DNA from: an uncultured Megasphaera sp.
GTDB taxonomy: Bacteria > Bacillota > Negativicutes > Veillonellales > Megasphaeraceae
Direction: 5' to 3'
Assembly: GCF_958350005.1 (NCBI RefSeq)
Contig: NZ_CATWFF010000066.1
Span: 1-10,732, forward strand
Length of the DNA: 10,732 nucleotides
Of this stretch, positions 4,947-10,732 are shown one piece after another. Position 1 is the first letter of the stretch, and each line of letters begins with the position of its first letter. Made by a program: the position numbers and the translations under genes. The notes under the pieces are model-generated. The model made no database searches. It worked only from the letters and a program-made list of their open reading frames with translations, and was not told the DNA's origin.

Positions 4947-6398
4947 TTACCAGTTTCCTTTTTTATTCCAGAACGAGCGGCGGCACATGACCAGCAAGGT
5001 AAACATTTCCAGCCGGCCCAGCAGCATGGACACGCACAGGATGGTCTTGGAAAAATCGGAAAGGCCGGCATAGGTACAGGTGGCGCCAGTAATGCCAAAG
5101 GCCGGGCCAATACAGCCCATGGTGCTCACACTGATGCCGATGGCGTCAAACATGCCGATGCCGTCCCACGTAAGGAGCAGTGCCCACAGGACAATAAGGG
5201 CGATATACAGGAAAAAGAACTGGTATGCCCGTATGACTGCATCACTGCCGATACGGGAGCCATTCATCTGCAGTCCCTGCACGGCCTGGGGATGAACTTT
5301 CTGCGTAATAGTGTGCACCAGAGCGCGGATCAGCAGGACCAGCCGCGAAATTTTTATGCCTGCTGCTACCGATCCGGCACAGCCGCCGCTTATCATGAGC
5401 AGTAAGAGAATGCCCTTGGAAAAAGGCGGCCATTGATCGTAATCTGCCGATACCAGACCTGTCGTGGCAATGGAAGCGGTCTGAAAGGAAGCGTAGCGCA
5501 GAGCACTGCTCCAGGTTTCTCCCCGCTGCCAGCAGAGATTCAGGCCAATAGCCGTCATGGCCAGTACCAAAATGAGGATATACGCTTTAAATTCCGTATT
5601 ATGCCGCAGGACGCCCGGTCCTTTTCGGTAGACCTGATAATAGAGTCCGAAATTCCCGCCTACGAGAATCATGAAAACCGTCATCCATCCTTCAATCCAG
5701 GGACTGGAAAAGTAAGCAGCACTGCGGTTGTACGTAGAAAAACCACCGGCAGAAATGGTCGACAAGGCATGATTGACAGCGCTGATGCCGTCCATGCCGC
5801 ACAGCAGGAACACGACCAGGGCGATGACGGTAAATGCAGAATACATGCGGAACAGAACGTGAATCATATCCTGAAACCGGGGCAGAATCCGTTCCCGTGA
5901 AGGGCCGGCAGCTTCGGCATTATACATGGCAACCGTCGACTGGCCGGCTTCGGGAAGAAGGGCAATAAAGATGACGACAATGCCAAGTCCTCCCAGCCAG
6001 TGGGTCATGCTGCGCCATAACAGGATACTTTGCGGCAGCGCCTCAATATCTTCGATGACCGTGGCGCCTGTGCCGGTAAAACCGGATATGCTTTCAAAAA
6101 TACCGTCCAGCAGGCCTAAATACCCGCCCAGTACATACGGAAGCATTCCTAAAAAGGTAGCTAAAAACCAGCCTAAGCCGGTAATGGCAATGCCTTCCCG
6201 CGTCGTAAGAGCCTTGTGAGGAAGGCGGCCGGAATGCATGCATATCCTCCCGGCCGCCGCTGCAGCCAGGGCAGAAAAGAGCAGCGCTGCCCAGCTGGAT
6301 TCACGAAGCCACAAGGCCATGCCGAACGGTATGAGAAAGACAGCGGCCTGAATATATGCTATTTTTCCCAGAAAACGATAAATAACCTGAAACTCCAT
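4947..6398 (-). CDS. TrkH family potassium uptake membrane subunit (third copy in operon order)
   Basis: TrkH proteins form K+ channels in the inner membrane as dimers gated by a TrkA ring. This copy has 483 residues and the four membrane-pore-membrane repeats. The pore loops are GFTGTGATV (filter Gly111), STISAGGFST (Gly219), IATTGLVSAD (Gly314) and STMGCIGPAFG (Gly431), so all four filter glycines are kept. The conserved EGIAITGLGW, HWLGGLGI and GRLEMF segments are present. The intramembrane gating loop at 338-352 reads GGCAGSVAAGIKISR, where the canonical form is GGCxGSTxGGIK; Thr and Gly are replaced by Val and Ala. Pore loop 3 is one residue shorter than in the neighbouring copy, and pore loop 4 has Cys429 where Asn is usual. 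AGGAG lies only 4 nt before the ATG. The gap to the preceding trkH is 44 nt. Confidence 0.92.
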   Translation of the reverse strand: MEFQVIYRFLGKIAYIQAAVFLIPFGMALWLRESSWAALLFSALAAAAAGRICMHSGRLPHKALTTREGIAITGLGWFLATFLGMLPYVLGGYLGLLDGIFESISGFTGTGATVIEDIEALPQSILLWRSMTHWLGGLGIVVIFIALLPEAGQSTVAMYNAEAAGPSRERILPRFQDMIHVLFRMYSAFTVIALVVFLLCGMDGISAVNHALSTISAGGFSTYNRSAAYFSSPWIEGWMTVFMILVGGNFGLYYQVYRKGPGVLRHNTEFKAYILILVLAMTAIGLNLCWQRGETWSSALRYASFQTASIATTGLVSADYDQWPPFSKGILLLLMISGGCAGSVAAGIKISRLVLLIRALVHTITQKVHPQAVQGLQMNGSRIGSDAVIRAYQFFFLYIALIVLWALLLTWDGIGMFDAIGISVSTMGCIGPAFGITGATCTYAGLSDFSKTILCVSMLLGRLEMFTLLVMCRRSFWNKKGNW

Positions 6399-6442
6399 GA
6401 ATCTCCTATGATATCCTGCATCCTGATACGAATACGCTCACC

Positions 6443-7894
6443 TTACCAGCTCTGTCGATGCCAGAAGGTCGGCATGAACAGGGCCAGAATGGGAAATATT
6501 TCCAGCCGGCCCATCAGCATGGACAGGCAGACGACCATCTTGCTGAATGACGGCATGTCTGCATAGGTACAGGTGGCCCCAAACAGGCCAAAGCCTGGCC
6601 CGCAGTTTCCCATGGTCGTAATGCTGACTGCCAGGGCATCAAACACGGGCAGCCCGTCTGCTGCCAGCAGCAGCGTCCACAGGACATCCAGCCCCAGATA
6701 GACCAGAAAAAAGCGGGCTACGCCGGACAATACTTCTTCCGGCATTTCTTCCCCATTGGAACGGATGCGGACGACCATGGAGGGATGCAGCTTCTGCAGG
6801 ATTCGGGCATATATGGTTTTGCAGAGCAGCATGAGCCGCGTGACCTTCAGTCCCCCTGTCGTGGAGCCGGCACAGCCGCCGAGAAACATGAGCAGAAGGA
6901 GAATGAGTTTGGAAAAGGACGGCCATTGATCAAAATCGCTGGACACAAAGCCTGTAGACGAGGAAATGGAGGCTGCCTGAAACAGAGCCTGCCGAAAGGC
7001 TTCTGTTCCGTCCCATCCCAGGGTCAGTATAATATTAATGGTCATCAGCGCCGTTGCCAGAAACACGATGCCTACATAGGTGCGGAACTCCGTATCGCGC
7101 AGAATAATATGGGGCCCCCGCTTCCAGGCAGCTACATACATGCCGAAATTGGCACTGGACAGAATCATGAAAAAAGTCAGGCACCCTTCTAATACAGGGC
7201 TGTTGAAATAGGCAACGCTCGTATTATACGGCGAAAATCCCCCGGTCGGGATAGTCGAAAGGGCATGTTCCAGGGCAATGATAAACTCAAGGCCGCAGGC
7301 CATACATACCAGCGTAGCTGCTGCCGTAAAGGAAATATAGACACAGAACAGAGCCTTGGCCATTTCCTTGATGCGCGGCACGCGCCGGCTTGATGTGGGA
7401 CCGGTGCTTTCGGCATTAAACATATGTACCGTCCCGCGGCCCAGCTGGGGAAACAGGGCAATAAAAATGACGATAATCCCAAGACCGCCAAACCAGTGCG
7501 TCAAAGAACGCCACAGGCTCAGGCTGCGGGGAATGACATCCAGATCAGGAATGACCGTGGCGCCTGTGCCGGACAGGCCGGAAATGCTTTCAAACAAGCC
7601 GTCCAGAACAGATACGTGTCCGCTCAGCACATAGGGAATCATGCTGAGAACAGCAAACAGCATCCACCCCAGACCGGTAATGGCAACACCTTCCCGGTTG
7701 GTCAGCTCTTCTTCAGGTACGGCGCCGTGCATCATGCAAAGTTTACCGACTGCAGCACACAGGACAATGGAGAGGAAAAACATAAAGGTCATCGATTCTC
7801 CGTACCATGCACCGGCAGCAAGGGGAATGAGCATGCCAAACCCACAGGCCCAGGCCAGGCGGCCGAGGATATATAATACCAGTAACAGATTCAT
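6443..7894 (-). CDS. trkH: TrkH family potassium uptake membrane subunit (second copy, most canonical)
   Basis: This copy carries the most typical TrkH features of the three and should be a K+-conducting subunit working with the TrkA encoded upstream. Pore loops are GLSGTGATV (Gly111), STIPTGGFSP (Gly219), SSSTGFVSSD (Gly315) and TTMGNCGPGFG (Gly432). The gating loop GGCAGSTTGGLKVTR (339-353) and the GRLEIFPIL segment near 462-470 are as in well-studied TrkH proteins. The frame is open further upstream to 7951, but the ATG at 7894 is chosen: it has GGAGG 9 nt upstream, matches the N terminus of the family, and avoids overlapping the previous gene. This yields 483 residues, the same as both neighbours and, to my knowledge, as Escherichia coli TrkH. 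The preceding trkH stop lies in its ribosome binding site, implying coupled translation. Confidence 0.94.
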   Translation of the reverse strand: MNLLLVLYILGRLAWACGFGMLIPLAAGAWYGESMTFMFFLSIVLCAAVGKLCMMHGAVPEEELTNREGVAITGLGWMLFAVLSMIPYVLSGHVSVLDGLFESISGLSGTGATVIPDLDVIPRSLSLWRSLTHWFGGLGIIVIFIALFPQLGRGTVHMFNAESTGPTSSRRVPRIKEMAKALFCVYISFTAAATLVCMACGLEFIIALEHALSTIPTGGFSPYNTSVAYFNSPVLEGCLTFFMILSSANFGMYVAAWKRGPHIILRDTEFRTYVGIVFLATALMTINIILTLGWDGTEAFRQALFQAASISSSTGFVSSDFDQWPSFSKLILLLLMFLGGCAGSTTGGLKVTRLMLLCKTIYARILQKLHPSMVVRIRSNGEEMPEEVLSGVARFFLVYLGLDVLWTLLLAADGLPVFDALAVSITTMGNCGPGFGLFGATCTYADMPSFSKMVVCLSMLMGRLEIFPILALFMPTFWHRQSW

Positions 7895-7903
7895 GACAAG
7901 GTG

Positions 7904-7910
7904 CCTCCTA
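7904..7910 (-). promoter_or_regulatory. ribosome binding site deciding the start of the second trkH
   Basis: On the minus strand the stop codon TAG of the upstream trkH (7910-7908) runs directly into GGAGG (7908-7904), sharing a G. Nine bases follow before the ATG at 7894. A ribosome terminating on the first gene therefore sits on the initiation signal of the next. Confidence 0.75.
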
Positions 7911-9359
7911 CCATCGCCGCCGTATATACTGCACCGTCGTCTGCAGCACAATAAACAGAGAAAAGATTTCGATTCTTCCTAAAATCATGAGTAATGAACA
8001 GTACCATTTGGCCCATGCCGGCAGCAGGGATATGTCGGTTATGCCAAACAGCGGAATCGTCCCGCCGGCACTGGACAGACAGCCAATGGCGATCCCCATG
8101 GCCTGCAGCGGCGTGACGCCAGTCAGGGAAATAATGACGGACGACACGAAAAATACGGCCATAAACAGGAAGAAATAACTGAGCACGCGGCTGATAATTT
8201 TCATTTCCACCGGCATACCGTCTATTTTTACGCGAATGACCATATGGGGATGCAAGGTGCGGCGCATTTCCTGTTTGGCAATTTTGAACAGCACAATACC
8301 GCGCATAATGCGCAGTCCCCCTGTAGCCGAACCAATGCAGCCGCCAAGAAAGACCAGGATAAACAAGATAAACTGATCAAACTCCGGCCACCTGGCAGCG
8401 TCTGCAGAAAAGAAACCGCTCGTGCTGCTGAAGGACAGGACCTGAAAAAAGCCAAAACGCAGACTGTGCACCCAGTCATAGATCCCCATGCGCCACAGAT
8501 GAAAGGACACGAGCAGGCCTGCTCCGGCCAGCAGGGCAAAAAATACGCGAAGTTCCATGTCTGAAACCAAATCACGTATCTGTTTTCGTTCCAGACACTT
8601 CCAGTACAGGAGAAAGTTGCCGCTGGCCAGGATCATGGAAACGGCGCCGGCTGCTTCCAGAGCCGGATTCTCATACCGGATAAAGTCGAAAGCCCTGTCG
8701 CCGCCGCTGGTGGAAACGGTCATGCACGCCTTAAGCCAGGCATCCAGCGGTGCCAGGCCGGCAAGACTATAGGCCATTACGGAAAGGATCGTAATGGCTA
8801 TGTATATTTTTCCTGTTTTCCAGGCAGCCCCTTCCATTCGGCCAATAACCGGACTGAAGCGGACGCGCTGATGGGCCGAAAGGGTCAGGCCAAAACAGCC
8901 GCTGACCTGGGGAATAATCGTTACCAGGAGCAGAATAAAGTTCAGCCCGCCCAGCCATTCCATGAAGCTGTGCCATACCAGGAGCGACGCCGGCAGGGCC
9001 GGAGCCAGCGGGGACAGGCTGGAAATGCCCGTCGTCGTATAGGCAGCAGCACTTTCAAAGAATGCGTCAGTCAGCGAATACCTTCCTGAGGCGGCATAGG
9101 GAATCATGCCGACCACACAGAGCATTCCCCACAGGAGGACCAGATACCAGGCACCTTCTACGACGTCGAGCCGATGGTACCGCTGCCGGCCGGCATAGAT
9201 CAGCACCAGCCCTGCCCCGATGGCACTGACGGCAGCGGAGCCAAACCAGTGCCACCCCGGCTCGCCTGACCAGAGCACGTACAGCAGAGGAATCAGTAAG
9301 GCCAGTCCATTCAGCAGGGCCATGCGGCCTAATAAGAACAATACTACATTCTTTTTCAT
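7908..9359 (-). CDS. divergent TrkH family cation transporter subunit (first copy after trkA)
   Basis: This 483-residue protein keeps the TrkH architecture and is the most diverged of the three. The filter glycines are retained: Gly111 in YTTTGIS, Gly219 in VSTSGGDRAF, Gly315 in SSTSGFFSAD and Gly432 in LSSAGGTIP. The residues around them differ. TGGF becomes TSGGD in loop 2, and GNxGPG becomes SSAGGT in loop 4, losing the usual Asn and Pro. HWxGGLG becomes EWLGGLN near 134-140. The gating loop is GGCIGSATGGLRIMR (339-353), with Ser-Ala for Ser-Thr and Arg for Lys. These changes could alter selectivity (for example K+ versus Na+) or TrkA coupling, but this is inference. It starts 1 nt after trkA (TAA-C-ATG), with AGGGA just upstream inside the trkA end. 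TrkH family membership is secure, the transported ion is not. Confidence 0.9.
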   Translation of the reverse strand: MKKNVVLFLLGRMALLNGLALLIPLLYVLWSGEPGWHWFGSAAVSAIGAGLVLIYAGRQRYHRLDVVEGAWYLVLLWGMLCVVGMIPYAASGRYSLTDAFFESAAAYTTTGISSLSPLAPALPASLLVWHSFMEWLGGLNFILLLVTIIPQVSGCFGLTLSAHQRVRFSPVIGRMEGAAWKTGKIYIAITILSVMAYSLAGLAPLDAWLKACMTVSTSGGDRAFDFIRYENPALEAAGAVSMILASGNFLLYWKCLERKQIRDLVSDMELRVFFALLAGAGLLVSFHLWRMGIYDWVHSLRFGFFQVLSFSSTSGFFSADAARWPEFDQFILFILVFLGGCIGSATGGLRIMRGIVLFKIAKQEMRRTLHPHMVIRVKIDGMPVEMKIISRVLSYFFLFMAVFFVSSVIISLTGVTPLQAMGIAIGCLSSAGGTIPLFGITDISLLPAWAKWYCSLLMILGRIEIFSLFIVLQTTVQYIRRRW

Positions 9360-9360
9360 G

Positions 9361-10707
9361 TTATTCCCTGCCTTTAAAATAGTTCATAACATGTTTGGAA
9401 TGGGACGTTTGGATAAATAAAATAACCTGATCGCCTGCCTGCAGAATCGACTGGCCGTTGGGAATAACGGCATCGCCGCCGCGGACATAGGCGCAGACCA
9501 GACATTCTCTGGGCAGGCGCACATCCATAAGCCGCCTGCCCACAACGGGAGCCCCTTCCTGGACGATAACTTCCACCGCTTCGGCCTTGGCCCCTTCCAG
9601 CAGCGACACCGATACGACGCCGCCGCGCCGTGCAAAGGCCAGCACTTCGCTTGCCGACAGGAGCCGCGTAGACAGGACAATATCGACGCCTACTTTTTCC
9701 ATCAAGTCGCCGTATTCAATTCGTGATACGCGGACAATGGTCTTTTTCGCCCCTAAATGTTTGGCAATAAGGGCCAGCATCAAATTAAGGCGGTCATCAT
9801 CGGTCAGGCAGATAACGACATCGGCGTCGGAAATTCCTTCCTGTTCCAGCAGGTCCAGATCGGTCCCGTCTCCGCAAATAGCCAGGCCGTTATCCAGCTT
9901 TTCAGCCACCATCAGACACCGTTCCCGATCCTTGTCGACGATCTTGACCCGTACATCCTGCTGATCCAGCATGGGAGCCAAAAAGCGTCCCGTCCGGCCG
10001 GCTCCGATAATGAGAACCCGTTCGACTTTTTTTATCTCACTCTGCACGACATTGGCACTGAACGCTTCAATGGCCTGAGGGTCGCCAATAAAGTAGGCAT
10101 TATCGTGAGGCAGAAACCGGTCATCGCCATGGGGAATAATCATGCGATGGTCCCGGAAAATCATGCCGGCTAAAATCGAAGGAGGAATATTCATATTTTT
10201 CAGCGGCGTATTGGCCAGCGGCGAATGACGTTCTATTTTCGTTTCAAATAAACGGACCTTGCCATTGGCAAAGTCTTCCACGTTTAACGCTGCCGGCGTC
10301 ATGAGGATGCGGTTAATTTCGCGGGCCGTAATCAGCTCCGGATTCAGCATGAGATCAATGTCAAAGTTGGCTTTCAAATAATCTTTGGCTTCAGAAATAA
10401 ACTGCATATCCCGAATCCGGGCTGCCGTATAGGTAATGCCGTGTTTTTTGGCCAAAATGCAGGCTACCATGTTGACTTCATCTACAGCCGTTGCAGCTAC
10501 GAGAATATCGGCACCGCGAATATCCGGGTCATTCATCGTAATCGGACTGGCACCATTGGCCAGTATAGTCAGTACATCCAGTGTGTTTTTGACAATTTCC
10601 AGACGTCCTTCATCATGATCTACCACGACAACATCAAATTGTTCATTCGAGAGGAGTTCGGCAATACTGTAGCCAAATTTTCCGGCCCCTACAATAACAA
10701 TACGCAA
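9361..10707 (-). CDS. trkA: Trk system potassium uptake regulatory subunit TrkA
   Basis: TrkA is the cytoplasmic nucleotide-binding subunit that gates TrkH; NAD(H) and ATP/ADP are known ligands of the family. The protein has two full RCK units. The first NAD motif is IVGAGKFG at residues 5-12 with the acidic D30 in VVVVDHD; the second is IIGAGRTG at 233-240 with D258 in VKIVDKD. Each is followed by an RCK_C domain (about 140-225 and 365-448). The length of 448 fits the usual two-RCK TrkA. The start is placed at TTG 10707: a GAGGTGA motif lies 5 nt upstream, and the product then begins MRIVIVGAG, the family's standard N terminus. Upstream in-frame ATG (10713) and GTG (10716) lie within that ribosome binding site. 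It is the first gene of the trk operon visible here; its promoter is outside the window. Confidence 0.95.
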   Translation of the reverse strand: MRIVIVGAGKFGYSIAELLSNEQFDVVVVDHDEGRLEIVKNTLDVLTILANGASPITMNDPDIRGADILVAATAVDEVNMVACILAKKHGITYTAARIRDMQFISEAKDYLKANFDIDLMLNPELITAREINRILMTPAALNVEDFANGKVRLFETKIERHSPLANTPLKNMNIPPSILAGMIFRDHRMIIPHGDDRFLPHDNAYFIGDPQAIEAFSANVVQSEIKKVERVLIIGAGRTGRFLAPMLDQQDVRVKIVDKDRERCLMVAEKLDNGLAICGDGTDLDLLEQEGISDADVVICLTDDDRLNLMLALIAKHLGAKKTIVRVSRIEYGDLMEKVGVDIVLSTRLLSASEVLAFARRGGVVSVSLLEGAKAEAVEVIVQEGAPVVGRRLMDVRLPRECLVCAYVRGGDAVIPNGQSILQAGDQVILFIQTSHSKHVMNYFKGRE

Positions 10708-10712
10708 TACCA

Positions 10713-10719
10713 TCACCTC
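10713..10719 (-). promoter_or_regulatory. ribosome binding site that decides the trkA start
   Basis: GAGGTGA matches seven bases of the anti-Shine-Dalgarno complement and lies 5 nt before the TTG at 10707. Two other possible start codons (GTG 10716, ATG 10713) overlap it and would have no spacing. About 13 bases of upstream sequence remain, too few to show a promoter or riboswitch. Confidence 0.65.
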
Positions 10720-10732
10720 GTATGCACATATA

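Noticed and set aside
4752..5405. Plus-strand open frame of 217 codons across the HMA/trkH boundary
   Set aside because: It runs antisense to two secure genes and their promoter, with no family signature.
7895..7951. Longer N terminus for the second TrkH
   Set aside because: The extra 19 residues overlap the previous trkH gene, are rich in Cys and Arg unlike any TrkH start, and ignore the GGAGG site before 7894.
7908..9359. First trkH copy as a dead channel through loss of filter glycines
   Set aside because: Alignment by hand with the other copies shows glycines at positions 111, 219, 315 and 432 all retained, so inactivity is not supported.
10708..10732. c-di-AMP riboswitch or other leader before trkA
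   Set aside because: Such leaders can precede potassium transport genes, but only about 25 bases are visible, so nothing can be claimed.

Overview
The window holds one strand of business. Every gene I can support lies on the minus strand, so transcription runs from high to low coordinates. The gene set suggests a bacterium of the Firmicutes, most likely a diderm Negativicutes such as a Megasphaera or Veillonella relative. The reasons are the Bacillus-like order mltG-trmR-trhP, a DUF4911 protein, strong purine-rich ribosome binding sites and base composition near half G+C. This assignment is an inference from gene content; no rRNA or other marker is present.

Right part (10707 to 4947): a potassium-uptake operon. 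A full two-domain TrkA regulator is followed by three tandem TrkH membrane subunits. Spacing is 1 nt, 13 nt and 44 nt. With the starts chosen from ribosome binding sites, all three TrkH proteins are exactly 483 residues. They are strongly diverged: the middle copy looks canonical, the first copy after trkA is the most divergent, and the last copy has substitutions in the gating loop. The operon promoter lies beyond the right edge.

Middle part (4943 to 3971): two small single genes with their own control signals. The first is a CopZ-like heavy-metal-binding (HMA) protein behind a good sigma-70/A-type promoter with a small palindrome over the start region. A 13-bp hairpin follows it. The second is a short exported basic protein of Spy/YckD-like appearance. 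Its promoter carries three 11-bp-spaced GTGAC-like direct repeats, as expected for an OmpR/PhoB-family response regulator. Its reading frame continues in phase past a TGA into a short Asp/Trp/His-rich tail, so it is probably a recently shortened gene or a readthrough product.

Left part (3970 to 130): a tightly packed housekeeping operon. It runs from MltG (peptidoglycan lytic transglycosylase) through a TrmR-type tRNA methyltransferase, a TrhP-type U32 tRNA hydroxylation protein and DUF4911 to a class II aldolase/adducin-family protein. TrhP and TrmR are the two successive steps of 5-methoxyuridine formation at tRNA position 34 in Bacillus. A promoter with near-consensus hexamers and a 17-bp spacer overlaps the start of mltG. 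The last 129 bases at the left edge hold no confident gene, but the beginning of another gene may lie at the edge.

I see no mobile element, CRISPR array, tRNA or rRNA gene. The most unusual points are the TGA-interrupted Asp/Trp tail, the three-copy 11-bp repeat operator and the triple equal-length trkH array served by a single trkA.
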